NCBI GenBank assembly: GCA_963970005.1
Contig: CAXAMN010028994.1
Coordinates: forward strand, 279,233-343,232
Reading direction: 5' to 3'
DNA: 64,000 bases
Source of the DNA: Durusdinium trenchii
Taxonomy: Eukaryota; Sar; Dinophyceae; Suessiales; Symbiodiniaceae
In this document: positions 24,630 through 37,000 of the stretch, one piece after another
How the letters are laid out: each line of letters opens with the position of its first letter
Numbering within the stretch: the stretch's first letter is position 1
Program-made: the position numbers and the translations under genes
The notes under the pieces: generated by a model
What the model was told of the DNA's origin: nothing
Seen by the model: the letters and a program-made list of their open reading frames with translations, nothing else
Databases searched by the model: none

Positions 24630-24735
24630 ACTATAGTAGCTTCTTGTGACTAGTAGTATGGCCAGGAGCTACTAGTAGCCTCTTGCTCCTAGCAGTGATG
24701 CCCTTTGTTCCTAGTAGCTTCTTGTTCACCAGTCC
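24630..24735. repeat. Cluster of TAGTAGC palindromes
   Basis: Four degenerate units of tactagtagc(t/c)tcttg(t/c) occur in about 100 bp. Similar sequence is present at 62020-62075. Confidence 0.6.
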
Positions 24736-25017
24736 AGGAAGTCCGTTGATGGTGTTATCTCCAACAAGTGTGGCTTGATGGTCCCAACATGTCCCGCACT
24801 CAATCAAGCATGTTCAAACATGTACATACATATCAAGTTCCCCTTTTCAAGCGATTAACCATCAAAGTTCCTTTCTTCAAACGATGAACTAAGTATCACT
24901 GTTCCCTTTTCGAACTATGGTCAGTCAGTTTGTTTGAACAAATGGCCAGGATCAAACATATAGGAACCATTAGAATGGCTCGATCCAAAGAGAGAAACCT
25001 CCACAGGAACCTAAACA

Positions 25018-25042
25018 AAGAAGAAGAAGAAGAAGAAGAAGG
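25018..25042. repeat. (GAA)n microsatellite
   Basis: Uninterrupted gaa trinucleotides, about eight units. Confidence 0.95.
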
Positions 25043-25279
25043 CGAAGGCCCAGCAAAGGTGTACATAGACGGTGTATACAATTAAGCTAAGTATGGATGA
25101 TTGCCGATCGTACTAGTTGCCTAAGCAATTCTAAGCAACATATTGCAAAGCTGCTATTAGACTATTACTGTACACCATATTATGAATATATTATGATTCT
25201 CTACTGACGTACTATGACCATGATCCATCTCATCAACCATCTCGTCTTCCACAGTGGATCCGTCCGCTCGGCGGATCAC

Positions 25280-25458
25280 CTGATGTTGGCCGTGCGCACC
25301 ATCTCTTCCGCCTCCTTTTCTTGAATTTGAATCCGCAGCTTGTTCTCCTGGCATGTGAAGTCTTTCGAAAGCCCACAACCTTGACAATTGGAGGAAACTG
25401 GATTGTCATGACCAAACCTGCCAGATCTCTTCAGAAACTGGTCTTGGGGAGTGAATCC
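25280..25458 (-). CDS. Probable exon with Cys pair and coiled-coil, unrecognised
   Basis: Bounded by an AAG acceptor and a CAG|GT donor. It encodes GFTPQDQFLKRSGRFGHDNP, then NCQGCGLSKDFTCQENKLRI and QIQEKEAEEMVRTANIR. Three cysteines precede a charged helix. No adjacent exon was found; upstream (25500-27180) is AT-rich repeat DNA. Confidence 0.45.
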
Positions 25459-25740
25459 CTTCATGGAAGTTGAATATTAATTATAGAGAGCGGGTGGTCA
25501 TGGGGCCTGGGTTTTGGTTTTCCCTAAAATTTTAGGTACATGCTTTAGTGGCAGCCCCTCTCCATATAAACACACATATCTATTCTTGCTCTCACTCTAT
25601 ATGAACAAATATATTATGTATTCCTGAGTCAGGATAATTTTATTGTTTTGGAAGCAGCAATCAGTCATTCAGATGGTTTGGAACAAGATAATTAGAAAAG
25701 AAGCAGGGCATAAAAGTGGTCGTTTTAACAATTGTCCTCT

Positions 25741-26160
25741 AGATCTCTGCTTATAATTATGTTTAGATTTGGAAAGATTGTGTATAGACTCTTTTATGTT
25801 ATAAAAGATTCTTTATAGATCTCTGCAGATAATCATGTTTAGATTTAAACAACCATATAGAAACCTTGTATGTTAAAAGCTTTCTTCTAGATTTCTGCGG
25901 GCAAGAGCTTGCATTTTCAAAGCTTTCCTCAGGATCTCTGGGAAAGTAGATATCCCTATATGTGTTTTCATGAAAGGAAAGCTCTTGAAAGAAAGACTTA
26001 TTTATTGATATATAGCATGTTTCAATTGACATGACCATTTCCAGAGATCCAGAGGAAAGCTTTTGAAAGGAAAGCTTATATATAGTTTTATTGTAGAATT
26101 GATCATCCCCAGAGATCTAGAGGGAAGCTCTTGAATTAGAAGCTTGTACATAAAACATGT
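25741..26160. repeat. Tandem array with inverted second half
   Basis: agatctctgc recurs at 25741, 25817 and, as agatttctgc, at 25889, so the period is 76 then 72 bp. At 26040-26160 two further units, about 68 bp apart, carry cagagatc.agaggaaagct, the reverse complement of the first set's ends. The whole resembles two inward-facing short arrays. Confidence 0.65.
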
Positions 26161-26800
26161 TTAATATGTATATATTATCTCCAGTGATTACTGACAATAA
26201 ATAAATCTAACTATTTACTTCAAAAAAGAGTTTTAGTCTTGTTCCCAGCACTTCCAGGGCAAAAAATACTGTAAAACACGGGGTTTTGTAGCATGTGTTT
26301 TCTTAAACTAAATAGACTAGAGCTAGAATAGAATTAGGTAGAATTAAATTGGATTTGAGTTAGAGCTAAGATAAAACTGAAGTAAAACCGAATTTAATAA
26401 ACTTGTATTGAACTATAACTATAGACTATAGCCTAATTGAAATTAGATGAGAGTTGAATTAGAAAGGAATTAGAATTAAAATTGGAAGTTCGCCAGAATA
26501 AGATGTAAACGCTTGAGCTATAAGCACAGAATTACGCTCGCAAAGATTTCCAACCGTTTCATGTAAAGGACAGAGTGTCCTCGCAACTGCATGTCAAGCT
26601 GTTTGGAAATGCAAGTGGCAACCGCATTGATACCAGTCAGCAGTTAATGCACTCAGACTTGTATATGGAGATTTGGACAAGGACGAAGGAAGTGTTGAGC
26701 TCAGACGGTTTCAGACGTAAGCAAAAAGAACAGATGCCTTGAGGTGAGAAGTAAGTTCAGATGCTAAACCAAAAAACCTTGAGAAAACACAAAAGACACA

Positions 26801-27031
26801 AAAACAATTCTGAGAGACTCTTGCTTGGACCCCCCAAAATCAGAAGAATCAGAAAACCAAAAAAACCTTGGGAAAAAAAAAAAAAACAATTCTGGGGAAG
26901 TCTTGAGGAAAAGGGCGTCCAGCCAAGAGTCTCTGAGATTTTTTTTGTTTTTTTGGTTTTCCCAAGGTTTTTTTGTTTTTTTGGTTTTTCTGATTTTGGG
27001 GGGTCCAGCCAAGAGTCTCCCAGAATTGTTT
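26801..27031. repeat. Long imperfect inverted repeat
   Basis: The left arm 26801-26876 (aacaattctgagagactctt then cttggaccccccaaaatcag) pairs with the right arm 26953-27031 (ctgattttggggggtccagc then agagtctcccagaattgttt). The spacer of about 75 bp carries a third copy of ccagccaagagtctc. Homopolymer A/T tracts line the stem. It could form a hairpin RNA or be a foldback transposon. Confidence 0.85.
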
Positions 27032-27179
27032 TTTTAGTTTTTTGTTTTCCCATGGTTTTTAGTTCTTTTTGGTTTTTTCTTATGTGTTTTTTATCCGTTA
27101 TGCATATTTATCAGTGTTTTTTGGTTTTGATTGTGGCACTGATGCATTTACCTAATATTTATGAAAATGTATGGAAAAC

Positions 27180-30100
27180 CAAAACCCAGGCCCCATGGCC
27201 ACCCCTTCTGTAATTATAAGTATTGGCCGGTACAGTATATATATATATATGTGTTGGTATTGGACCATCTTGGATATTTTGTACAGGTTCTCCATCTGTG
27301 GTGTTCGGAGCCTCGCGGGACGATTCGATTTCGGACTTCGCCGGCGAGAGAGAGGCTGTCTCTGTGACTCTGTGACGAATGAGGCCTGTGACATGCCAGT
27401 CTTAGCTTTGTCTTGTGTGAATCCTCCAGGTGTTCTCTTTGTTTCGTCTCTCCTTCCGGGACCTCCTTGGCCATTCCTTCAAAACCGGTGGAGCGATCGG
27501 GACCCGGTGGAGCTCCAAGTCTTCCAAGACCGACGTCCTGGGTCGACCAGCGAAGCAGCGAAGCTCTCCGTCCTGCGTCACTGCACGAAGCTCTCCCTTG
27601 TGGTGCTTGTCCAGCAGCTCCTGTCAGGATCATTTGGGTACGGGGTGATGAACAAATGACCAACCTGCGCAAGGTTTGGTGCGCAGTGGAAATAGTCCGT
27701 ATAATATATAGGGCTCCAACTACATCCGACGTCGAAGGTGGTTGGGGTGGGCGGCTGGGTCCAACTACCTTCTGAGGATGATTTGAGTCCCAGGGAGGAA
27801 TAGCAAGTAGTCTACGTTCATCGATCTAGTAATCTAGTTTTCCTTTCGCTGTCTTTCAGGGATATCCCCTAGTGTTTCTCTAGACAACCCAGCTGGAATT
27901 CTAGGCTGAACATGGGTTGAAGAAAGCATTCCTGCGCCATTCTAGTCCCAGCTTGAAAGAGCTGGATGCTATGTTTATTCACTAACTGGTACTCGAGTTC
28001 CTCTTTAAGAGTTAGTTTGTTAACGCAAACGCCCAACCAGCATCTCACACCTCACACCACCCTGAAATTTAAAGAAAGCAACCAATTTGTTTTTGAAACC
28101 GTCTGTCCCAACAATCGCTCCGCAGACCCGAAACATCATGCCCTATTTTCCAGCATCTGTTGGTACTACCCCCATTCTGAAAAAATAAAAAAGACAAAAA
28201 CATGCGAAGCTGGTGCCCGGCCTGGCACTGCGCAGCCACATCAGGGAAGGCATTGGCTGCAGTCCTCACCACACCTGAGTGAGAGATGCCATTGCAAATG
28301 AGAGCCTTTGTCAAGGTAGTGATGGAGACGCCTTCTCGTCGCTTCACCAGCAAATTATATTATATAGTATAGTTGAAAAACATTGTTCCCTTCATTAAAG
28401 TCCAAAACAAGCTTCATTGTTGACCCTTCGGTGAAACATATGTTTCTATCTTTGTACGAGGCCAGTGGATGCTTGGGTCTCTGAAAACCCCACCGTCCCA
28501 ACTCCATCACAACACTTGGTCGCTTGTCGCTTTGTGGGAGACGACTCGAAAGCGACTGATGCCTAACAAGAAACTGAGTGAACAACTATTCGCTCCTCTC
28601 ATCTCCTCTTAGAGGTCTCAGAGGGGGAAGTTTCACATGGTTTCCCAACCGCCAAATCACCTGGCAAAAGGCCTGCGCTGCCCCGCCATAACTTCAGATC
28701 CAAATGAATGCCTTTTGAGAAGAGTATTATTTGAAGTTCCCCGAACTTTCACCTTCACTGGTCCTGGTGTGACTGAGTACTGCATTTAATAAGGAGGAGA
28801 TAGCAGGAGCAGCTAGCTACACGATACAACATCTGTCTATTTATACCCAGAACCTGGGAGACCTTTATTAGTTTTGATCAACCACCAACCACCAAAAACA
28901 TCACCCCAAAACCTATCAAAACAGGGGTGTCATGTTTGTGCTCTAGGTACCAGTATTATCCCACATTGACGCCCCAGCAACTTTGGCAGGAACAGGCCAG
29001 AGTTTTCCCCGGCGAAGGTGGTGAACATCACGTATCGCTCGCCTCCTCATTCTGAGTGCTTTGATCTTAGCTTCTGTATAATACTAATAATACTGTCGCA
29101 TATTGATCATCTGCCAGCGCTATTTTTTGCCCGTAACATTCGCACAGAGAAAAACGCCTCACGGACACGGCCCAACGCCCACCGCGTGGGTCCGCTAAGA
29201 AGCAACAAAAAAACGACCAGCGACGGCCGTATTTTAGTACCTAGGGCGCTCCTGGCCCAAAAGTGGTTGGTGAGTGCCAGGGGTCTAACTGTCTAACTAT
29301 ACCTTCTCAGGATGTGGGCCCTTGCGGAGAAATAGACCGTTTTTTTTCCGCCTCCAACAACGCATGACACCAAACACGATGTCGAGTACGTCCAGGCGGC
29401 GGATGATGGCGCCCAACTCACTGATGGCCTCTGAAGCCTGGCGACCGTAGTGGAAGGCCAAATGACACCTTTGACCCCTACCAGGCGCTAGACGTCTGGG
29501 TAGTGGTGGATGACATGGCCAGGGGCATGGCCGATGTATTTCAGGAGTCCAAACGGTTCCTGTGGTTTGTGAGCAGATGGCTTCGGAAGACCTTCTAAAA
29601 GGTGGTGGGATCTGGTTGAGCAAATTCAGAAGGGTCACAAAATGCCAACGACTGAGGGAAAACACCCCATATCAGTGGGATAGGGACAGGCAACAGAATA
29701 TGCGAAGAAAGAAACCGGAAACCAGAGAAGCCCAAAGACAACCGCAAAGAAGTCCCTAGTAAGTGGGATGCCTTTTCTGTTCCCTCCCTTTGTCACTGTC
29801 TCGCTCTCTCCGTCACGCTGGCTTTGGTGCTTCGTCCCCTGCCCCTTCTGCTGCTTCTAGTGCTTGTAAAGCACTCCCAGCAAAAGCAAAAGCAGAATCA
29901 AAAAAGCAGAAGCAAAAAGCAAAGGCAAAAAGCAAAAGCAAAAGCAAAAAACAAAAAGCGAAAGCAAAAGCAGAAGCAAAAAGCGAAAGCAAAAGCAGTA
30001 GGGAAAAAGAAAACGCGAAAAACGTTCCCGGAAAAAGAACGCGAAAAACATTCCCAGAGAAATACCGGTTCCTTTCCCGAACCGACCCCAGGGGGGTCGG

Positions 30101-32378
30101 AACACCGTTCGGTGTCGGTCTAGTTGAGCCACACACCCAGTTAGGCCCCACGACCTTCGACTTCAGTCAACTCGCAGAAAAGGCACCCAAAGTGGCCGGC
30201 ACGGTCCACAGCCTGCTTCCGAGCTTCATTGTAGCCATCGCCACCTCGGCTGCTTCTGAACTTCATGGAGCTCTTGATTGAGTGATTTGATATGATTTGA
30301 TCAGGGCACTCGGGTGCCACCGTACCAATGGATCAACCTCAAATCTGAATTAGCCCAGCTGCCTCCTTCCATCCTTGGAATGACGATTCTGTCTTCGCTG
30401 TAAAGTAGGTTGCTGAGGCAATGGGTCTCGACGGCAAATTGATCCTCCACAATTTGTAGAGCACAACATGATTGGCTTGAAAGTACATATGGTCGTGAAA
30501 CGATGGTGAAATAGGCCAAGAAAACTGAGAGGAGACTGGGGTGGGCAAGAACTGACTACTATACACTTCTGACTGCTACTCTGACCTTCAGTATGCTCTT
30601 TCTTCTATTGCTCCGGTCTACTGCCACTATTATTGGTCTGTGAGTTTGGGGGTTGGCGTGGTAGTTCAGTATGTATTGTCCTGATGTGCCCTCTGAACTT
30701 GAATGCCAGGGGCGGCCAAGTGGCAATCATTTCAAACACAGTTCTTGTTCAGAAATCGGCTGAAAGAAAAGTCAAAACACAGTCAGAAAATCCAGAAAAG
30801 GACGCCTGAATGGGAATGAGGATGGATGAGGGGGCAAGTGAGGATAGTCGGATAGTGAGGAGAAGCAGCAATATCAGCTTCATGCCATGCCAAGCCAGGG
30901 CATAGCATGGCATCTGGACTCCCATCACCACAACTGGAGAGTGGAGACGAAAAAAAAAAGCGGCATGAACCGGTTGCACATTTGGATGTTGAAATCAAGG
31001 GGAAACAAAACATGCGACTGGGACTTTGACGTTGTAAATGAAACACTTCCCTTGCTCGTATGTAAATCAACATGCATCCCAATGGCCAGCGTCGATGGAG
31101 GGCTGGACTCAAGAGATTTGCAATGCAATGTATGGATTGCACTCTGCAGCCCTGGTCGGGTTCTTCCTAGCCTCGTTTCACCTGGTCCAGGGTGGAAGAC
31201 TGGTTTGATGGACATGGAAGGACCCCTTGGAAGAGAGAGGTTTCGCATCATGGGACTTCTTTGGATCATCTCCAGTCCTTTTTACAATGTGTTTACCAGG
31301 CTGTACTCCTTAGACTCCTTAGCTATATTCCATTCCCTGCAACAGTGTATAATCATGGGTAGGTTCCAGGCCTCTCTCTAGAAATCGTGATTGTTTACTG
31401 ACTGGTACGGGTAAAAGGACACCCCCGAGACTGTTCCCATCCGTCCCATTGCCGCTCTTCAGCGGGCGCCCGCGCCAAAGAGCAGCCGGAGATCCGAGCC
31501 GGTGGAGAGCCTCGTGTAGCGCGGCTCGGAAGCCACGCTACTGAGTAGCTACTTCTACTCCTCCGTCCCCAAGCACGGTCGGGTGGAACATGTTGTACAT
31601 GTGGAAAGTGATCGTTTTTGGGAGGCTATGCAGGTAATTATACAAGTGATCCCGCCTAGGAGTTCTCCGCTTCTCTCATTGCATGGCTATGTACCTTTCA
31701 ACCTGCACCAGACTCTGGACTCAATCTGGTTGGTGGCTTCAACTCACTTACATTCGCTTGCAAATACTATGTGTCAGTGGGCTCAATCATCCCTAAGTGA
31801 AGATGGAACATAAAGATTCATTCCAAGAAATTCATATACCCAGTGGGTCTTCGTGCCCGCTTCGCCGACACTCTCACGACATGCTAGGTTTAACCAGCCC
31901 TTTGGACTTACTTTGGCCATGTTTTACCATAATATGAATATGGCTCAAGTTTCACCATCATGGAGGCCGAGTGGGTCAACGCACCTGTTTAACCCGTGCT
32001 GTGGCAAAATGAGAACTGGAAGCTTGAAAGGCCGTGAAGAACCTGTAAAAAATTAGGTTTTGGAAGTTGGGAGGTGAAATGCATCCTTTACCTTAATGCA
32101 CCAGTTTAACCTGTCCTTTGGACTTGCTGGGAGGTGATGAAGGGTCAGGATGAGTAATAAGGTCTATATAGACCCATATAATCACGTACTATATATATAT
32201 ATCATCTGAGCGATCTGAGGGTGAATTGTGGCCTTTGCTTGAATGTGCTCATTATAAACCTGTCCTTTGGACTCAACGTTTGAGAACTTTGCACACAATC
32301 TTCTCACCTTCTCCGAAATAGAATGAGCAGCCATTAATTCAAATGCATACCTTGCCATCTTCGTGAATGCTCACCCCC
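27180..32378. other. Gene-poor stretch with weak coding islands
   Basis: Weak minus-strand islands with protein-like texture are at 28340-28260 (LLVKRREGVSITTLTKALI) and 29470-29340 (HYGRQASEAISELGAIIRRL). An AAAAGC hexamer tract (29870-30000) makes a spurious Lys/Ala-rich frame. Foldback-family copies are at 27759-27792 and 29281-29320. No gene model can be built. Confidence 0.4.
29870..30055. repeat. AAAAGC low-complexity tract plus 27-bp duplication
   Basis: Imperfect (A)nGC repeats run to about 29998. They are followed by two copies of a unit of about 27 bp containing cgcgaaaaac.ttccc. Both strands appear open because the repeat lacks stops. Confidence 0.8.
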
Positions 32379-32751
32379 TTAGGAGAGGCTGGCGGTGCGA
32401 TAGCGAATATATCTGGGGAGACTCCTTCTCGAATTCGGAGGGTGCACAAGGAGGACAAAAGTCACGAGCCCGACTTTCTGAAGTTGTTGGCCGTTTCCGA
32501 CAGGCTTATGCCAAGCAAAGTCCTGGGATAAAACATCTCTGACACCATCCACCCCGAAGGATCCCACCCTTGCCATCCTCTTCATCATGGCTGGGCCCTC
32601 CCACTCGCCCAGCCGTCGATGAAGCTCCACGTTGCCCAGGTCATGCCTCCAACACCGAAAAGCGAAGCAGGCAAAGCTCGGAGCTTCGGTGGTGGATGGT
32701 GTCCAGCCACCAAGGCTCAAGGGGGTGGCTTCACTGGTATAAGCAGCAGCA

Positions 32752-32825
32752 GCACCTTGGACAGCACTATTGATGAACAGCGGCACCTTGGACAGCACTA
32801 TTGATGAACAGCAGCACCTTGGACA
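32752..32825. repeat. 31-bp tandem repeat, about 2.4 copies
   Basis: gcaccttggacagcactatt then gatgaacagc(g/a) repeats at 32752, 32783 and 32814 with one or two mismatches. Confidence 0.95.
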
Positions 32826-33756
32826 AATGGGAACAAATGAGACTCCCCTGCTCCATTGGAACCAGTCCCCACTAGGGAACCAAACCAACTATTCTAGCTC
32901 AGCTGGGTTTCGTTGAAGCCAGTGAATACCAGCAACCGTGAGCACTCTACACCATGAAGCAATCATGAAGCAAACGGATTTGAATTGTTTTGATATATTT
33001 TGTCAATGCCAGATTTGAGATGGTGCAAACCTAGGTTAGTGCCTGGAAGCTGCCAATGTCACAACATGGTCAAAGTTAATACGTTAAAGTCATTATAAAG
33101 TTAATGACCAGTGGTGTAGCAAATGTTGTAGGGCTCCTGGCCCACATCCTCAGAAAGTGGATGGAGCCCCAGAGAATACAGCTCCAACCCAGCGCTTTCG
33201 TTTATCCGACAGGCTGGGCCCGGCTGGGCTCCTCACTTGAAGCAGTCGCTCACTTGCCCTCGGCGCCTTCATGGGCATTGATGGTGGTGTCAGGATCCCA
33301 ACAAAAACTCGAGAAGGGCGTTCTCCATCAAATTAGAATCATATAGACGAACGAAGACATATTCATGGTTACGTGGGCCCTGAAAGGATGACCACCGTAC
33401 CCGAACAACAAACAGGTGATGTTCCACTTCCAGGATTATTCCGAGGAGTGTGGATTGAGTATATTTAACACGGATTGGGCTACTGACTACTGTTTCATAA
33501 CACCAATATCGGAATATATAATTACCCCCAAAAGAACACCTAAGACTCCAACTACATCTTCAGAAGGTAAAAAAGGGATGATGACATACTCTTTTTTGAT
33601 GCAAGCTTTAGGTCATGCAAATCTTAATTGGCAGGAATTGTGTCCTCAAGACTGCTAAGCTCACTAAATCCTTTAGCGACGATCTATTTGCAAGACACCA
33701 AGCAAAACGCAAAAAGTCAAAAAGGTAAAGGAAACAAAAGCACGCAGCGAGACTGT

Positions 33757-34040
33757 TCGACTTTTCGATACTTGTTGACTTTTCGAGACTTTTCGATTTT
33801 TCGAGATTTTTGGACACCAGTCACATGCCGTGCCCTTCAACAACAGTCTAGCAGAATTGTTCCAAACGTTGCTTTTGCTCCCACAAACAGAGAGAGGATC
33901 TGGAGGTCAAACCACGCAGCCCCGATGACCTTCAAAAAGAGACGCCCGCCAAAAGGACCCGGCCGGGATCTTTTGGCGGGTGACTCTTTTTATCATCGCA
34001 ACTTTTCGACTTTTCGCGACTTTGCGACTTTTCGCAAAAT
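33757..34040. repeat. GACTTTTCG arrays flanking a GC-rich hairpin
   Basis: Degenerate gacttttcga units occur at 33757-33812 and again at 34001-34040. Between them, cccgccaaaag (33945-33955) pairs perfectly with cttttggcggg (33970-33980). The 14-nt loop contains the palindrome cccggccggg. Confidence 0.8.
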
Positions 34041-37000
34041 GTGCGGAGAGCAAGTAGATCCAGCTAACACATTCAATTAGCAACCACAGAACACTGTTAG
34101 AGTCTTCACTTGTCGCATCCATGTTGACACCATTTGATCACACATCCAACTCACAAGCAAACATGTGAACCCCATTCCCCCAAAAATACATCGAAAAGGC
34201 ACCTCTTGCAGCCAATTGGTCTTTCCTTCCGCCCCGCGTCTTCAGTTACACCCGAGTCTTCAAGCGTCACAAGCGGAAACACCAGCCGTCTGGTCCCGAG
34301 GCTCCGGACATCAACTTCAGCCCGGCGGGGATCAACTGGGCATCCTTCCCCTGGCCGAGGCTCAGCTCCGACTTCAAGACCTCGGTGTCTCTTTCTGTTT
34401 TTTCCGTCCGACGGAACGTTGGGACAACGTCGCGCGACGTGTTCGACGTGTTCTACGTGGTGTTCGACGAGAAAGAACCCGTTCTTGTCTTTTGATTGTT
34501 TTTTTCTTTGCCGGTGGTCTTCGGTGGTCTACTGTAATATTTTGGGGGGCCCGGCTGAAAACAAAACAGATCTGGGAGTCAGGTTAACGGTTATACATGA
34601 TTATATGGACATATATTGCTTGATATATTGTGTATATTAATTGGATGTTTTGCAGGGTGCCTGCAAATTGGGTACAAGTATCATTATTGGCGGCGACGGT
34701 GACGACGCATTCCGGAGACACATTCAGCCTGACCACACAGTACTCATTGACGAGGCACTGCGACGAGACTTTATGTTATAAGATGTCGTAAGCATGTATA
34801 TATATATATATGTAAATGAAATGTATAGCTTTAAACTCTTCAGAGGCAAGGCAGTGGCTGTATCAAAGCGGTTTTAAGACCTTGATTTCCGTTGAGGAAG
34901 CTGGGTATATACACATACAGTATCATACAGTCATAATTAATGGCTGTTGATATTTTCCTGTGCAACTTATTGTATAAATTCAAAGGCAAGTGCAAAGTTT
35001 CAATGATTGCATGTCTACCCCGGCTGTCTGGGTTGTGGTCTCTCTTTTGTTTTCTGTTGAAATTCGATGCTCCGCGGGGCATTTCATTGCGGTACAGGCC
35101 GATCCACACCTCCCTTTCAGCCAACGTAGGCGAGTGGCTGGGCTGGTGAATAAAATGAGCACTGAACAGTCATGATGCTATTGTCATCCTACAAGGGACC
35201 AAAACGTAGGAAAACATGCAAGAAAGGACAAACAAGTAAAGGTAGCCGAAAAGGGAACGTGCCAGCCATGTAATGGATATCGGGCTATATCCAATATGTT
35301 ATGTTCATTGAATTTTCACTTTGCCCTGTGCTGCTACCGGTTTGGGCAAAGCTATGCCTCCTTGACTTCTACAACTGGCAACCTACAGAAATTCTACTGC
35401 GCATCTGTTCTCTTGGCGCTTGGAATCAAAAGATCTCGCCTCACATGTTATGTGACACTGATTGGAGGAACCGGCTTCCCATCCAGCTATTGGGCTGACT
35501 GCTTGTTTAGCCTACGCCGGCTGAACCCCATGACAGACCTTCATCCAATTCACCATCCACGGAGTGTGTTCCGTACCAAAATGGGGTGATCTCATGTGAT
35601 CTGTCAATATCGATGATCTGTGAGGTATATGGTGACCCTGCTTGTGATCTTGCATCTTGCAAAAAGAGAAGGTACCAATTTGACAGGGGTTCCTCAATTG
35701 GAGATTTGTTTTGTGTTCGCGCGCGCCTTCTTTTTAAAGCATCTAGGATTCAATTCTTGGGAAATCCAACTACGGAACCTGACTTCACAGCTACCAGGAA
35801 GCAGTATCGGGCTGGTGAATCAAGGGGGCTTAATAACTTGTTAACGCCTGTATAACTGAAAGGGTCTAATCCAAGTAATTCAACGAAGTCCTGGTCTCTC
35901 ACCGTACTATGAACGATCGAGAACTTGAGACCACCCCGCACCACCTCCGACCAGCGGCCAAGGTCTCCGGAGTCAAAAGCCCCTGAATCCGCCGCAGCTC
36001 CTGTCCGCCCCCGTTAGCAGCGGTGCCGCTCCGGGCGTGACACGCTGGGTTCCGCCGCCCCAAGCGGAGGGTGGGTGCCGAGGTGCCAGCAATCTTGTTA
36101 GGATCAAATACAGGGATCAATTGGATTTGAAATTAAGGTGGATGTTATTTTTGGAGGGAGTTCTGATGCAAAAGGACAATGCCTATATATGGCTCTACCC
36201 TGCTGTACCCATCTTCCAAGATCTTCCATTTGGGTTCGTCGCTCTTCGGTTCGACGTGATGTTTTGCTTCGACTCACCAACGAGAAACAAAGAGTCAGTG
36301 ATCAGTGGGTTCAATCATCCCAAGATATCCCAAGTAAAGACAAATCACATAAACATAATCATTCATGATCCCAATGAGTCAGAGATTCTGTTTCGATATG
36401 TTCAATCATCCCAAGTATAGGTTGAACACGAACATCTCGGAAACCACGGAAACGGCCACCGATCGCCCGCAGTGGCGGTGGGTTGCGGGTCTCCATTTTT
36501 TTCGTGGGGACCGGCCTTTCCAACAAGGGGGCCAAAGCTCGAAAATAGGACGGGAAGGGATTCCGAATATTTACCAGGCTGTTACCCTCCATCCAACAAA
36601 CATGGAAGTGGAACATTGGAGGAAGTGTTTACATTGTATGGTAAGATGTGTGATATGTGGTCCGAAATAGATAAATAATTAGATCGGTTCAATGTCTTGA
36701 ACACTGGGATTCAAGAAAGCAAAGGAGACTCACCAATTTTATCTCCTCTTGTGTTGCTGTGATTGATTGATCCCAACAACGACTCGGTGGGGTTCTTCCT
36801 CAAGCCTCAACTAAAATGCTTACAACTAAACCTCGTGTATGAACCAATCGCAACCACCTTTTAATCTGCCAGCCAACAAACATCTTTTTTCCCGGACACG
36901 CCATGCATAATGATGATCATACATAGAATATATACGCTAAATAGACTGCATATCTTTATGATTCTTTATGAGGTAGGTGGTCATATATTGCATATATTAC

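Larger units (their letters stand above)
18440..25279. other. Long gene-poor stretch with dispersed repeats
   Basis: Recognisable content: a foldback-family copy (19741-19786), an inverted repeat (23473-23539), TAGTAGC-type palindromes (24630-24735) and a (GAA)n run (25018-25042). The minus strand at 21560-21330 has coding texture (MAKEKEMGCAEIGSRVRIHC), but no splice partner or family was found. No complete gene is seen. Confidence 0.45.
25500..27180. other. AT-rich non-coding block
   Basis: Markedly richer in A+T than the surroundings. It holds a degenerate tandem/inverted array (25741-26160), a GAATTAG-like degenerate simple repeat (26290-26490) and a long inverted repeat (26801-27031). 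No exon is supported; open frames in it are the two arms of the palindrome. Confidence 0.7.

Noticed and set aside
26757-27213. Overlapping open frames on both strands
   Set aside because: They are the two arms of the long inverted repeat and mirror each other.
29763-30281. 172-codon plus frame rich in Lys and Ala
   Set aside because: It is created by the AAAAGC low-complexity tract; the opposite strand is open over the same tract.
31930-31945. atggctcaag, resembling the end of the dinoflagellate spliced leader
   Set aside because: Only the last ten bases match and the preceding ones differ; no full spliced-leader gene or relict was found in the window.
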